Source: Trinickia acidisoli
GTDB taxonomy: Bacteria; Pseudomonadota; Gammaproteobacteria; Burkholderiales; Burkholderiaceae
Direction: 5' to 3'
Assembly: GCF_017315725.1 (NCBI RefSeq)
Contig: NZ_JAFLRG010000002.1
Location: 1,984,001-2,048,000, forward strand
DNA length: 64,000 nt
How positions within the stretch are numbered: the first letter of the stretch is position 1; each line of letters starts with the position of its first letter. Below, in pieces: positions 9,598 to 18,662 of this stretch. The translations under genes were made by a program, and so were the position numbers. A model generated the notes under the pieces. It was not told the DNA's origin. It did no database searches and worked only from the letters and a program-made list of their open reading frames with translations.

Positions 9598-10473
9598 CTA
9601 CTCGGAGGGCAGACGGTCCAGCGGACTGGTGACCTCGCGCAGCAGGTCGGTGGCCACCTGGACGTAGAGCGCGGTGTTCTCGAGCTTCGCATGGCCGAGC
9701 AGCACCTGGATCACGCGGATGTCCACCTTCTGTTCAAGCAAGTGTGTCGCGAAGCTATGCCGAAGCGTGTGCATGGACACGCGCTTGTCGATGTTCGCAG
9801 CCTCGGCGGCGGCATGAATGGCGCGGTTCAGTTGCCGCGTGCTCAACTGATCGAGCGGATCGAGGCCGGGAAACAGCCACCCGCCATCGAGCATCTTGCC
9901 CTGCGCACGCGCCACGCGCCACCACGCACGCAGACGCTCGAGCAGCACCGGTGAGAGCATCGCATAGCGGTCGCGGCGGCCCTTGCCCTGCTCGATACGC
10001 AGTGTCATGCGTTCGCTGTCGACGTCGGTGACCTTCAGCGCGACCACTTCGCTGGCGCGTAGCCCCGCGCCGTACGCGACCGACAGCGCGGTCTGGTGCT
10101 TGAGGTTGCCGGCCGCCTCGATGAGGCGCCGGACCTCATCGGGACTGAGCACGACGGGCAATATGCGGGGCACGCGCACGGGATGCATTCTGACCATCAG
10201 CTCGGGCCGGTCGAGCGTGACGGTGAAGAAGAACTTCAGGCCGGTGATCGCGTGGTTCAGCGACACGGCCGATGTGCCGTGGTCGACCAGATGGAGCTGG
10301 TAGCGGCGCAGGTCCTCGACGGTGGCCGTGTCCGGTGAGCGTCCGAGAAACCGCGCGAACTCACGCACGATGTGCAGATAGATGTCCTGCGTCTTGGGGG
10401 CAAGCTGGCGCATGCGCATGTCGTCGATCATGCGCTGGCGCAGCGGACTGACGTTTGACTGTGAGGAGGTCAT
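9598..10473 (-). CDS. Tyrosine recombinase/integrase paired with IS91 transposase
   Basis: 291 residues from the ATG at 10473, which has AGGAG upstream (an in-frame start further upstream lacks this). N-terminal SAM-like core-binding domain, then the catalytic domain: first Arg in GLRASE, Lys region near GKGRRDR, HTLRHSFATHL (His-x-x-Arg) and LGHAKLENTALY with the nucleophilic Tyr. XerC/D-like. Such recombinases are often found just upstream of IS91-type transposase genes. Its role in transposition there is not settled as far as I know. Confidence 0.9.
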   Translation of the reverse strand: MTSSQSNVSPLRQRMIDDMRMRQLAPKTQDIYLHIVREFARFLGRSPDTATVEDLRRYQLHLVDHGTSAVSLNHAITGLKFFFTVTLDRPELMVRMHPVRVPRILPVVLSPDEVRRLIEAAGNLKHQTALSVAYGAGLRASEVVALKVTDVDSERMTLRIEQGKGRRDRYAMLSPVLLERLRAWWRVARAQGKMLDGGWLFPGLDPLDQLSTRQLNRAIHAAAEAANIDKRVSMHTLRHSFATHLLEQKVDIRVIQVLLGHAKLENTALYVQVATDLLREVTSPLDRLPSE

Positions 10474-10671
10474 GATGGGACTCCTGCTGAAGAACGAGGC
10501 GGATTGCCTCATTCGCCAACATAAAGCCGCGCGACCGGCCTCTCCCTGACCTTCAGCGTCGGATCGTAGCCCCTACCGCGCGAGCGGTTTAGTCCATCGG
10601 CCAGGAACGGTTACTGGCACTCGATGCAGGAACCGTCGACAATCCCGAGATTCGATGCCAAGGCGAACGCG

Positions 10672-11145
10672 ATGAGAATAATGACTGATCGTCAACACTT
10701 GCTTGACGGACGGACGCTCACATTACTACTGCTGGCCTCCTTCTGGTTTTCCACCAATGCAATGGCCATTGGCGGCCGCGGTGGAGAGGGAGCGCATTTT
10801 GGGGGCGAGGACGCTGGTTTTGGCCGCTATGGTCGCCGCAGCGAGGCAGATGCACTTCATGACGGCGCAGGCAATCGCTTGCCGGGCGCGGTCACTTCAC
10901 AGGAGGAAGGAGGCAGGATCGCCGGCCACGAATATGATCGGGATGGGATCGATCTCAGCGAGCAGAAGATCCATCCCGATGAATACCCGGTTGTTTCCGG
11001 CGGGCATCTTACAGGCTGGCAATCCCTGAGTGACAGACAGGCAAGCCGGGCGGCTTGGCGTGACGCTCATCGTGTCCGCACGCTTTTCATTCTCGTTGGG
11101 CTTGTCGTGCTCGGCGTTGTTGTATCTGCGTTTGCATTCAGCTAA
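10672..11145 (+). CDS. Hypothetical membrane-anchored protein
   Basis: About 157 residues. An N-terminal hydrophobic segment LTLLLLASFWFSTNAMA reads as a signal peptide or membrane anchor. The middle is Gly/Asp/Arg-rich and hydrophilic, and a second hydrophobic helix (about LFILVGLVVLGVVVSAFAF) ends the chain. I recognise no family. It is inside the inverted-repeat segment. The start is uncertain: ATG codons also occur at 10624 and 10681. Confidence 0.5.
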   Translation: MRIMTDRQHLLDGRTLTLLLLASFWFSTNAMAIGGRGGEGAHFGGEDAGFGRYGRRSEADALHDGAGNRLPGAVTSQEEGGRIAGHEYDRDGIDLSEQKIHPDEYPVVSGGHLTGWQSLSDRQASRAAWRDAHRVRTLFILVGLVVLGVVVSAFAFS

Positions 11146-11356
11146 CCTGTGTGTGCACCTGCTAGAGAGACGCCAGTCGGCCAGCTACTGCCCTTCGCCC
11201 GTTGCGTTCCAGCGTCGCTTGAGCGACCGCTATGCCCGAACATCGGACCAACGTTGTGAGGTTGAGCGAACGGCGAAAGTCTGGATTGCCCGACCAACGA
11301 TGACACGTCCGTACCCTTCGAATCAAACTACGCACTCATCGTGAGAATTCGAATGC
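11146..11356. other. Intergenic spacer inside mobile segment
   Basis: Short non-coding gap between two convergent hypothetical genes. I see no recognisable signal. Confidence 0.4.
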
Positions 11357-12058
11357 TTAGCCGTGTTCGAGGGACGGTTTGGGTTCAAGCACCTTAGGCG
11401 GAATTCCCGGGACTAGAGGTACAGGTGGCCCCGGCACCAGCAGCATTTCCACTTCGATAACTCCGCCGCCTTTTGACAATAGATCGCCGGGCCACGAGGG
11501 CGCGTCTGTCAGGCACTCCAGATAAAAATGCGGCTCCGCGTAGTCATAGGTCCGTCGAGTGCAAAGGAAAGACACAGAAATATGGTCGGCACCATTGTCG
11601 CGAACAGCCAGTAATCCGCTCATTCCGCCGGGGCCGTTAGCCTCGTCAGGTAAAAATGCTGCACGGAGTATCGCAATCGCAGTCCATCCGCAGCGGGCGG
11701 GGCTGTATTTGTCCAGAAAAAACTGTACGGAGTAGTTCGTTTCCCCTGGTGGCACACGAACAGAGTCGTAGACCGTTTGGGCGATCATCGGAGCGCCCCA
11801 CACGGCTTGGCCAAACGAGCGCGTACGGCACGCATCATTGGTCGTGCTGTACGCGGCAATAAACCAAAGCTCCATACGAGGATCTTTTTGTCCTCGGATC
11901 ATAACGGCCGCGCGGGGAGCCTGATTCTCCTCCGGGCTATCGCTCGACAAATTTTGCGGCTCCGCCCGGTGGCTCTCGAAAGGCATCACCCGCGCCGGCG
12001 CTGAGGGCGAAAGTATTGCAAAAACGAACGCGCATACGACCAAACGTCGTGCATTCAT
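11357..12058 (-). CDS. Hypothetical secreted protein
   Basis: 233 residues with a clear N-terminal signal peptide (MNARRLVVCAFVFAILSPSAPA) and a proline-rich C-terminus (PGPPVPLVPGIPP). Four cysteines in the middle could form disulfides, consistent with a periplasmic or surface location. I recognise no domain. It lies inside the inverted-repeat segment and is transcribed towards the tyrosine-recombinase side. Codon use is less biased than in the core genes, which fits recent acquisition. Confidence 0.6.
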   Translation of the reverse strand: MNARRLVVCAFVFAILSPSAPARVMPFESHRAEPQNLSSDSPEENQAPRAAVMIRGQKDPRMELWFIAAYSTTNDACRTRSFGQAVWGAPMIAQTVYDSVRVPPGETNYSVQFFLDKYSPARCGWTAIAILRAAFLPDEANGPGGMSGLLAVRDNGADHISVSFLCTRRTYDYAEPHFYLECLTDAPSWPGDLLSKGGGVIEVEMLLVPGPPVPLVPGIPPKVLEPKPSLEHG

Positions 12059-12278
12059 GCTGCCTCCCGATAGTGCGCGTTTGCGCCTACCACTACGCTA
12101 AAGCATCGATCGATACTTGCGTCCTCCATCAGACACTCAGCTTTCCCTCGCCCGGCGGAAGCCAATTTCGCTCCCCAAACGAGTTTGTAGACTCGCCCCC
12201 TCTCTTGTTGGGCGTCTGTACGATACCCAACAACAAGCCGCGGAGTAGGTTCAAACGGCTGTTGGCGCTCGGAACCGG

Positions 12279-12316
12279 TCATGCGGCCGATGGCAGGCAT
12301 CGAATAAACCTTAACG
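12279..12316 (-). repeat. Right copy of the 38-bp inverted repeat
   Basis: Reverse complement of 8058-8095 with two mismatches. Confidence 0.85.
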
Positions 12317-12620
12317 ATTGCGGTCGGTCGAGGGCGCGGACGACGGGTACGGAACGCACAATTGTAGGTAGAAGTGTGGGGTAGCCAAACCCGCAAAACC
12401 CAGAACCCTTACCTGGCGTGCCTTTGCGGGCAGCGGTTGGAATCGGCTGTCTTCCGCCCCTAATTATCAGGCGGTCTCCGCGGTGCTCAGCGGTTCTCAT
12501 GGGCAGGCAGGATTCCTGCTGATCCATTGAGCGCATTGGATCTCCGAAATCGCTTGCTGCCATTCTCTCGCAGGACTTTGAGCAGCTATCAATCGTCGTG
12601 TCGGCGTCATTGCTTTCGTA

Positions 12621-12650
12621 ATGACATTGTCATCACGTCTCTGCTATACT
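12621..12650 (+). promoter_or_regulatory. Promoter and palindromic operator of the TacA/TacT-like operon
   Basis: A -35 ATGACA (12621-12626) and a -10 TATACT (12645-12650) are separated by 18 bp. The 13-bp palindrome ATGACATTGTCAT (12621-12633) overlaps the -35. TacA-type ribbon-helix-helix antitoxins repress their own operon, so this palindrome is the likely operator. Confidence 0.6.
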
Positions 12651-12682
12651 CGGGCCTTCTCCAGTTCTTCCGGGAGGCCTTC

Positions 12683-12985
12683 ATGCCGACCCCCCAAACT
12701 GCTGCTCCGAAGCGCGAGGCGCTCAACATGCGGATCACGCCCGACGAGCGCAACCTGATAGATCGGGCCGCTGCTGCCCGAGGCCTGACGCGCACCGACT
12801 TCATCCTTGCGGCAGCGCGTGCTGCGGCCGAGGAAACGCTAGTCGAAGCCACGCTTGTGCGTGCGACGCCCGAGGCGTTCGCCGAGTTCCTTGCGCGCCT
12901 GGACGCTGTGCCTGCGTCGAACGAGCGCCTTAAGCGCACTATGCGCACCCCCGCGCCCTGGGAATCTCAGAGCGGAGCGGCATGA
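12683..12985 (+). CDS. DUF1778 (TacA-type) antitoxin
   Basis: 100 residues from the ATG at 12683, preceded by GGGAGG. The N-terminal half (LNMRITPDERNLIDRAA, then TRTDFILAAA) is a ribbon-helix-helix DUF1778 domain, and the C-terminal tail is the region that wraps the toxin in TacA relatives. It overlaps the acetyltransferase gene by 4 bp (ATGA), giving the usual antitoxin-first, coupled arrangement. It should repress its own promoter through the palindrome upstream. Function by family and context, not measured. Confidence 0.85.
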   Translation: MPTPQTAAPKREALNMRITPDERNLIDRAAAARGLTRTDFILAAARAAAEETLVEATLVRATPEAFAEFLARLDAVPASNERLKRTMRTPAPWESQSGAA

Positions 12986-13473
12986 CGCTGCACGCCCCAG
13001 AACTCCTCACTGCGCGGCATGTGCTTGAAGCGTTCGACTCGGGCGAGCCTAGCCTCGATGAATGGCTGAAGCGCCGCGCGCTCAAGAACCAGGCGAGCGG
13101 CGCCACGCGTACCTTCGTCGTCTGCAACGATGAGAGCGTCGTGGCCTACTACGCTCTCGCCTCGGGCGCCGTCGATGTCGACTCGGCGCCGGGCCGATTC
13201 CGTCGCAACATGCCCGATCCTGTACCCGTGGTCGTGCTCGCAAGGTTGGCCGTTGATCGCGCTTGGCAAGGCAAGGGTGTGGCTCGGGCACTGATGCGCG
13301 ATGCTGGCGGGCGCATCGCACAGGCCGCTGACGTCATCGGGATTCGCGGCGTTATTGCCCACGCGCTCAACCAGGACGCGCACCGCTTTTATCTCGCGCT
13401 GGGTTTCGAGGCCTCGCCGCTTGCGCCGATGACGGTCATGATGACGCTGGCGGACCTGAAGGCGGCGCTTTGA
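12982..13473 (+). CDS. GNAT acetyltransferase toxin (TacT-like)
   Basis: 163 residues. GNAT fold with the acetyl-CoA pyrophosphate loop in DRAWQGKGVARAL, a strand VVVLARLAVD before it and the C-terminal HRFYLALGFEASP segment with the usual catalytic Tyr. Toxins of this type acetylate the amino group of charged tRNA and stop translation. Coupled to the DUF1778 antitoxin by a 4-bp overlap. The length is normal and the active site looks intact, so the pair is probably functional. Confidence 0.85.
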   Translation: MTLHAPELLTARHVLEAFDSGEPSLDEWLKRRALKNQASGATRTFVVCNDESVVAYYALASGAVDVDSAPGRFRRNMPDPVPVVVLARLAVDRAWQGKGVARALMRDAGGRIAQAADVIGIRGVIAHALNQDAHRFYLALGFEASPLAPMTVMMTLADLKAAL

Positions 13474-13651
13474 TCCTGCGCTAGGCAAGCCTCTTCGGGC
13501 CAGGGGAGGGTCGCGCGGCGACCTCATCGGGCAGTAGCCGGCCATGAAGCGTCGCTCGTCTTGGCGCTTGGCGTAGCATTCGGACGGCGCTTTCACTTCG
13601 ACAGCGGTCAGTCGCTCGACATCGCTTTGAGGGATTATCATGCGTCAGTTT

Positions 13652-14383
13652 TCAATTCGGTTCGGACGACGCGAATCGCTGGGTGTACGCCCAAATCATA
13701 TCGAAGAGCTTCTGGTCGCCGAACGCCTTGGCCGCGATACAAAACGCCGTTAATGCTCGATAAATGTAATTCCAGATGTCGTCTCTATGATCTTGCCAGA
13801 GCGGGGAGTCGCGCAGCCCGTTCATGTGAAAGAGCGCAGGGTGACCTTCGTACATCTCCATTAGAAACGGCGATGCTCCGTGAATGTACCCTGACGTGGC
13901 TTTGTGAACAGTCTGCATTGCCGCGATCGCCGTACTCGGGTCGTCGCCAGATATGGGGGTATTCACGATAAACGCAATGATTCTGTCCCGAGGGATATTC
14001 CCGCGCTTGATGCGCGTATGCATTGGCCGCTCGGGGTCGTCATGTTCCTCCTGATAGAAATCAGTGAGAAAGCGCTTGTGAAGTTCTGTTTCACCATAGA
14101 CAATACCCAACGCCAAGAACGTCACGTCGACCTCCGCTTCGCCGACAATACGACATATTGCAGCCTGCTCCTGAATAAAGCCGTGCGCAAGGAGTAACCG
14201 TGCCGCTCGTAAGGCGCTAACTATTCGAGCCATCTTCTGGATTATTGCGCGGTACGCGTCCTTCTCCGCATAGCGGTATCCGCGCTGTTGCACTAGCGAT
14301 GGTGGCGGCATCCGTCCAGTGACATCGTGGACGGTTCGCTCCATGTTATCAATCGCTTCGTCGTAAAGCCTTTCCCTATCCAT
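13652..14383 (-). CDS. Unrecognised all-helical protein of the accessory island
   Basis: About 243 residues from the ATG at 14383 (an in-frame GTG at 14422 is an alternative). Predicted mainly helical. It contains a TSGYIHGAS segment, a His-Gly placement seen in DUF5677/HEPN-like proteins, but I cannot confirm the family. Codon use is less GC-biased than in the neighbouring core genes. The next gene downstream on the same strand is more than 1 kb away, so no operon can be argued. Function unknown. Confidence 0.5.
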   Translation of the reverse strand: MDRERLYDEAIDNMERTVHDVTGRMPPPSLVQQRGYRYAEKDAYRAIIQKMARIVSALRAARLLLAHGFIQEQAAICRIVGEAEVDVTFLALGIVYGETELHKRFLTDFYQEEHDDPERPMHTRIKRGNIPRDRIIAFIVNTPISGDDPSTAIAAMQTVHKATSGYIHGASPFLMEMYEGHPALFHMNGLRDSPLWQDHRDDIWNYIYRALTAFCIAAKAFGDQKLFDMIWAYTQRFASSEPN

Positions 14384-14500
14384 ATTGACCGTGCCTCGTG
14401 GCAAGTGCCCTCTGACATCCACGATGTCTATTGAAGCTTTGTCAACAATCCTCTAATCGTTGGAGGCTCCGACGACGCGCAGCGTAACTCAACAAAACGT

Positions 14501-15265
14501 TCACAGAAGACCGAATATATTCTCTATTGCCGCCAAAGTGGCGATCAAGCGCGGAGCCACATCTTTAACAAACGCCACTTGTGCCTTACTGACCGACTCC
14601 CCGTGAATTGCCGGCGAGCATACCGAGTACACTTCTCGAATCGCGCCGGCCAACTGTCGGTCGATTAAGCCCAGGTCCACAAGCGAACGAAGATGTACAG
14701 GGAGTGGAACCGCACGCCTTCTCACTGTTTCTGTTGTATCCGCATTGGAAACCGCTGTTGGGCTCGATTCCATAATGCGTCGAAGTTCCTTCTCAAGGTT
14801 GTATCTCGCTGCAAACAGGAACGAAACGTCGTTGTCTACATTGATCGGTAGGATGGACGGCGAGACGTGCACACCCAGCGCAGAAAGCCGCTCAGAAATG
14901 ATCTCGTTAATGCGTCTCTCAATCGCAGGCAGTTGTGCATCTGATGGCGCAGCAGGAATATTGAAGCTTGGGCTGATCGTGGTGCGCACGTCAATGGTGT
15001 TACGCAGATCATTTCGGATATCCGTGATCTGTGTAGTCATCATATTTTCCAGTTCGTCAAACTGTTGTTTTAACTTGATACCAAGTAGCGATACCTCACC
15101 GAACAAGGGAGCCAACAGTAACGCGATCCATATAACGAACACAACGACATCTGCAGCCGCGGCCCGCCCCGCTTTAAGATCAGGGTAGCGACCATACAAG
15201 AACACCGTCAATACCACAATCAGAATAACCCACCATCCAGTCCTTACCCAATTCGGTAGCTTCAT
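14501..15265 (-). CDS. Membrane-anchored protein with HEPN-like C-terminus
   Basis: 254 residues. Two N-terminal transmembrane helices (around 10-25 and 38-58), then a segment likely to form a coiled coil (EVSLLGIKLKQQFDELENMM), and a helical C-terminal domain with LIDRQLAGAIREVYSVCSPAIHGE. The N/R-x-x-x-His-Gly placement is reminiscent of DUF4145/HEPN-type domains. Base composition is visibly lower in GC than the flanks, which suggests transfer. It lies 79 bp upstream of the previous hypothetical gene's 5' region and on the same strand. Function unknown; a defence role is possible but not shown. Confidence 0.55.
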   Translation of the reverse strand: MKLPNWVRTGWWVILIVVLTVFLYGRYPDLKAGRAAAADVVVFVIWIALLLAPLFGEVSLLGIKLKQQFDELENMMTTQITDIRNDLRNTIDVRTTISPSFNIPAAPSDAQLPAIERRINEIISERLSALGVHVSPSILPINVDNDVSFLFAARYNLEKELRRIMESSPTAVSNADTTETVRRRAVPLPVHLRSLVDLGLIDRQLAGAIREVYSVCSPAIHGESVSKAQVAFVKDVAPRLIATLAAIENIFGLL

Positions 15266-15671
15266 ATATTTTCGATATTGAATCGTTCATTAAAAGCGCG
15301 CCACTCGTGTGTGGCATTTTAGACCATGCGAACGACCGTGGATGCCCGCCAAGTGGCAGGCGATCTAGCGTTAGCGAATGGCCGTTGCACTCTTACAACC
15401 GATGTTGCCGCTACGGTGACCCGGACGACCGCAACGGGTTGAATAATAGCGCTCGCGTGCCGAAAGACTTGGTCAAGGGGCAGGTCCGCGCGGGCCGATT
15501 GCGCTTCGTGCTGAAAGGCTTGTTTCCGACGTTCGTCGGCCCTTGCGTCTTTACGTCAGCAGCCGCTAATCGTCGCGGGCGGTCAAGCTCGTAGTTGGGG
15601 CGTCGAAAGCGGTTAGAAACTGCGCACACTGGAGAACGGCAACCACGAGCAAGCAGGCAGCAGCGGGTCGT
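15266..15671. other. Intergenic region without a recognised gene
   Basis: A 95-residue open frame on the plus strand has no recognisable domain and unbiased codons. I see no RNA gene or repeat here. Confidence 0.4.
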
Positions 15672-16736
15672 CTATTCGACGATAGGGCTTCCTCCGAAAC
15701 AGTCCACACCCGCTTCGCGCAGTCGCGTCCGCAACTGCGGTGCTTGGTCGCCAGCCAGCCCGAGAAGGCGGAGCAAAATCTCTGAATTCGACAAGATCAG
15801 GTGTGGTTCGCCACTGGGTTTTGTCCATAACGACCTCGGGTCTTCTATCCAGTCTCTGAGTACCTGTTTTAGGTCTATGGGACCGTCGTCGCACGGAGGG
15901 TGTAGTTCCGCGATGAGTGCAATGGATGCGAGGCTATCCCATTTATCTCGCGCACAAATTGCCAGCGCTGCGCGACAGTCTCCATAACGAGCTAGCATTG
16001 TCTTAATGAGCGCCAGCGGGACAAACGCCCCCGAAGTGCAGAGGCGAACCCCGACTTTTCTGACCTTTCTGGATTGGTCTAGCAGCGCACGTGACGCAAT
16101 CTCATCCCTGAGGGATGGCAAAACCTTAGCCTGTAGGGCAACGGCATGAGCGCGGACCGCCGGTCGAGGATCGCTTACATAATTCGTAAGCGTCGCGACG
16201 ATTCCCGGCGCATGCTGCTCGGATAGAAGCGATAGCGCCGCCGGGACCTGCCGGCTAGTGAGCTGTTTTGTACCGAGCATTGCATTGCACTGGGCTACGA
16301 CATCCAGACCACGCGCTAGCAGCAATCGAACTGCCGCTGACCGGAGGCTACCTTGACGGTCAAATACGGTACGCCATAGAAACGGTTCGTAATCGGTGCT
16401 GCTCTTGCCGGCGGCAATGAGATTGAGGGCCGCAAGGCGTACTGGCCCGAATGGCGATGCGATTACAACGTCGATGTAGCGGGCTCGGTCCGAAGCTGGT
16501 ATGCGGTCAAGCAGGTTGATCGCGGACTGAGCAAGCAAGATATCTCCCGAGCTCATGCCGATCTCTATTGTGTCGCTAAGCGGTAGAAGTTGATGATCAA
16601 CGGCAACAAAAAAAGCTGCGCGCCTGAGCCGATGATCTTTTCCGGTTACAGCCGCAACGATCGCAGTGCTTCCGCCGGCTTCGACCAGACGACGTTCAAA
16701 CTCGAACAACCAAGCGCTGTGGTCCGTACGTGTGGC
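15672..16736 (-). pseudogene. C-terminal part of a HEAT-repeat-like gene split by IS66
   Basis: About 355 residues of alternating helices rich in Ala/Leu with recurring VRLAAL, LRSAAVRLLL and VRAHAVAL units, typical of HEAT or armadillo-like repeats. The open frame runs without a stop into the left edge of the IS66 element. The matching N-terminal part is at 19484-19854. Removing the element and one copy of the 8-bp duplication joins the two parts in frame to give a protein of about 475 residues. Function of the intact gene unknown. Confidence 0.8.
16729..16736. repeat. Left 8-bp target-site duplication (CGTGTGGC)
   Basis: CGTGTGGC directly precedes the GTAAGCACC terminus of the IS66 element and is repeated exactly at 19484-19491 after the other terminus. 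IS66 elements make 8-bp duplications. Confidence 0.85.
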
Positions 16737-16992
16737 GTAAGCACCTCGCGAAGGCCGTTCGCAATACGGCGTGCGCGTAAGGCATGATCAGGTATCGGGC
16801 GATTTGATTTTTTGGCCGCTGGCAATCAGTCCGTGGAGGCCGGTAAGCAAGACTGCCCTGGCAGTTTGCTAGCGACGTTCCAGGGCAGCAGTTCGTCGAT
16901 ACGGTTGATAGGGTGATCAGCGATATGGGTCAGGACGTATTCGAGGTAGGCGCGTGGATTGATCGCGTTGAGCTTGCACGTGCCGATCAAGC
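16737..16992 (-). mobile_element. Left-end fragment of an older IS66 copy
   Basis: This 256-bp piece starts with the terminus GTAAGCACCTCGCGAAGGCC and contains the last part of a tnpC gene (VLTHIADHPINRIDELLPWN). It is a diverged duplicate of 16993-17240. It stops at GATCAAGC, exactly where the second terminus begins. It is the left end of an IS66 into which another IS66 inserted. Confidence 0.8.
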
Positions 16993-17078
16993 GTAAGCAC
17001 CTCGCGAAGACCGTTCGCAATGCGGCGCGCACGTGAGGCATGATTGGGTATCGGGCGCTCGGGTTCGCCCGCTGGCAA

Positions 17079-18632
17079 TCAGCCCGTGGAGGCAGGCGAG
17101 CAAGGCTTGCCCGGCAGCTTACTTGCTACGTTCCAGGGTAGTAATTCGTCGATGCGGTTAATGGGGTGATCAGCGATATGGGTCAGCACGTATTCGAGGT
17201 AAGCGCGCGGGTTGATGGCGTTGAGCTTGCACGTGCCGATCAAGCTGTACATCGCGGCAGCGCGCTCACCCCCGCTATCGGAGCCTGCGAACAGGAAGTT
17301 CTTACGTCCCAAACTCACGCAGCGCAGCGCGTTTTCGGCCAGGGCGTTGCTGATTTCGGCACGCCCCTCTTCGCAGTACAGCACGAGGGCATCCCACTGG
17401 TTAAGCGAGTAACGGATCGCTTTGGCAAGGTCGGATTTCTTCGACAGTGTCGCGAGTTTGTCCGTCATCCACGTCTTGATGGCCGCGAGCAGCGGGATGC
17501 TTTTCTCCTGCCGCACGCGAAGCCGCTGCGCGGCGGGTTTGCCGCGGATGTCGGCCTCGATCGCGTAAAGTCCACCGATCAGCTCGAGCACCTCCCGGGT
17601 CGCCTCGGTCGGCGTTCGGGCATGCACGTCGTATATGTACCGTCTCGCGTGGTCCCAGCATGCCGCCTCGCGAATCTTGCCGCTCTCGTACAGTTCGTTG
17701 AAGCCACTGTAGGCGTCCGCTTGCAAGATACCCTCGAATCCGGCCAGATGGGTCTGGGGATGGATGCCTTTGCGGTCCGGCGAGTAAGCAAACCACACTG
17801 CGGCCGGTTCGGTCGAGCCCGAACGGGTGTCATCGCGCACATACACCCACAGGCGCCCAGTCTTCGTCTTCTTCTTGCCCGGCTCGAGTACCGGGATAGG
17901 TGTGTCATCCGCGTGCAGCTTCGACGGTGCCACCGTGTAGCGGCGCAGTGCCTCGGTCAGCGCATCGCAAAGGGCCTCGCACTGGCCGACCCAGCGGCCC
18001 ATGCTGGCGGGGTCGAGCTTCACGCCGTCGCGCGCGGCAATCTGCGACTGCCGGTACAACGGGGTGTGGTCAGCGTACTTCGAGACGAGGATGTCGGCCA
18101 GCAGGCTCGGATGGGCGATGCTGCGCGTGATCGGCAGGCCGGGCATCGGCGGCTGCGAGAAGTGGTGACCGCACGGGCAAACCGTTTTGCGCCGGATCGT
18201 ACGAATCACCTTGAACACCGCCGCGACGCGGGCGAGCTGCTCGGACACGTCTTCTCCGAGCGGCTGCATCGCGCTGCCGCACTTCGGACACGTTGCGTCA
18301 GCCTCCAGTACACGTTCTTCGCGTGGCAAATGCGGCGGCAGAGCTTCTTTCGGCGATGCGTCGCCCACAGGCGTGCCCGCGCTTGATTGGCGGGCGCGCC
18401 GCACATCAGCGACGCCGCGCTCGCCCGTCAGGTCCTCAAGCGCGGTTTCCAGCCGTGCGACCTCCCGGTCCAACTGCTCGGACTTGCGGCCGAATTGCAT
18501 GCGCCTAAGCTTGTCGAGCTGCGCCTTGAGCTGCTCGATCTCCAGATCGCGCTCGGCAAGCTGAGCACGAGCCTCGAGCAGCAAGGCTCGCAGCGTTTGA
18601 ACATCGTCAGGAAGTTCGGCGCCGTTCGACAT
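17079..18632 (-). CDS. tnpC: IS66 transposase
   Basis: 517 residues, full length for IS66 TnpC. N-terminal leucine-zipper-like coiled coil (LLEARAQLAERDLEIEQL), then the zinc finger CPKCGSAM...CPCG, the DDE catalytic domain with HADDTPIPVLEPG (first Asp), LQADAYSGFNELY (second Asp) and the acidic residue region before EGRAEISNALAENALR, and the C-terminal IS66_C segment NAINPRAYLEYVL. No disruption seen, so it should be functional. The last 60 residues are duplicated in the fragment to the left. Confidence 0.95.
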   Translation of the reverse strand: MSNGAELPDDVQTLRALLLEARAQLAERDLEIEQLKAQLDKLRRMQFGRKSEQLDREVARLETALEDLTGERGVADVRRARQSSAGTPVGDASPKEALPPHLPREERVLEADATCPKCGSAMQPLGEDVSEQLARVAAVFKVIRTIRRKTVCPCGHHFSQPPMPGLPITRSIAHPSLLADILVSKYADHTPLYRQSQIAARDGVKLDPASMGRWVGQCEALCDALTEALRRYTVAPSKLHADDTPIPVLEPGKKKTKTGRLWVYVRDDTRSGSTEPAAVWFAYSPDRKGIHPQTHLAGFEGILQADAYSGFNELYESGKIREAACWDHARRYIYDVHARTPTEATREVLELIGGLYAIEADIRGKPAAQRLRVRQEKSIPLLAAIKTWMTDKLATLSKKSDLAKAIRYSLNQWDALVLYCEEGRAEISNALAENALRCVSLGRKNFLFAGSDSGGERAAAMYSLIGTCKLNAINPRAYLEYVLTHIADHPINRIDELLPWNVASKLPGKPCSPASTG

Positions 18633-18662
18633 GCGGCGCAGTTTACGAGCCTTCTGCTCGGT

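Larger units (their letters stand above)
8058..12316. mobile_element. Putative mobile segment bounded by 38-bp inverted repeats
   Basis: The segment contains, in order, an IS91-type transposase, a tyrosine recombinase and two secreted or membrane proteins of unknown function. Both ends carry the same 38-bp sequence in inverted orientation. IS91 elements themselves do not have long terminal inverted repeats, so the repeats either belong to a larger composite or are two copies of an unrelated repeat family. I did not find a target-site duplication outside them. Confidence 0.45.
12059..12682. other. Right flank of mobile segment and promoter region of the TA pair
   Basis: No convincing gene. 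It holds a hairpin (stem 12206-12213 with 12226-12233), the right 38-bp inverted repeat and the promoter/operator of the toxin-antitoxin operon. Confidence 0.5.

Noticed and set aside
12206..12233. GTTGGGC and ACCCAAC suggested an integron attC site
   Set aside because: The order and spacing are those of a simple hairpin with a 12-base loop; a real attC has the opposite order with 40 bp or more between, and no integron integrase is nearby.
15307..15594. A 95-residue open frame between the membrane protein and the HEAT-like fragment
   Set aside because: No codon bias, no ribosome site and no similarity that I recognise.
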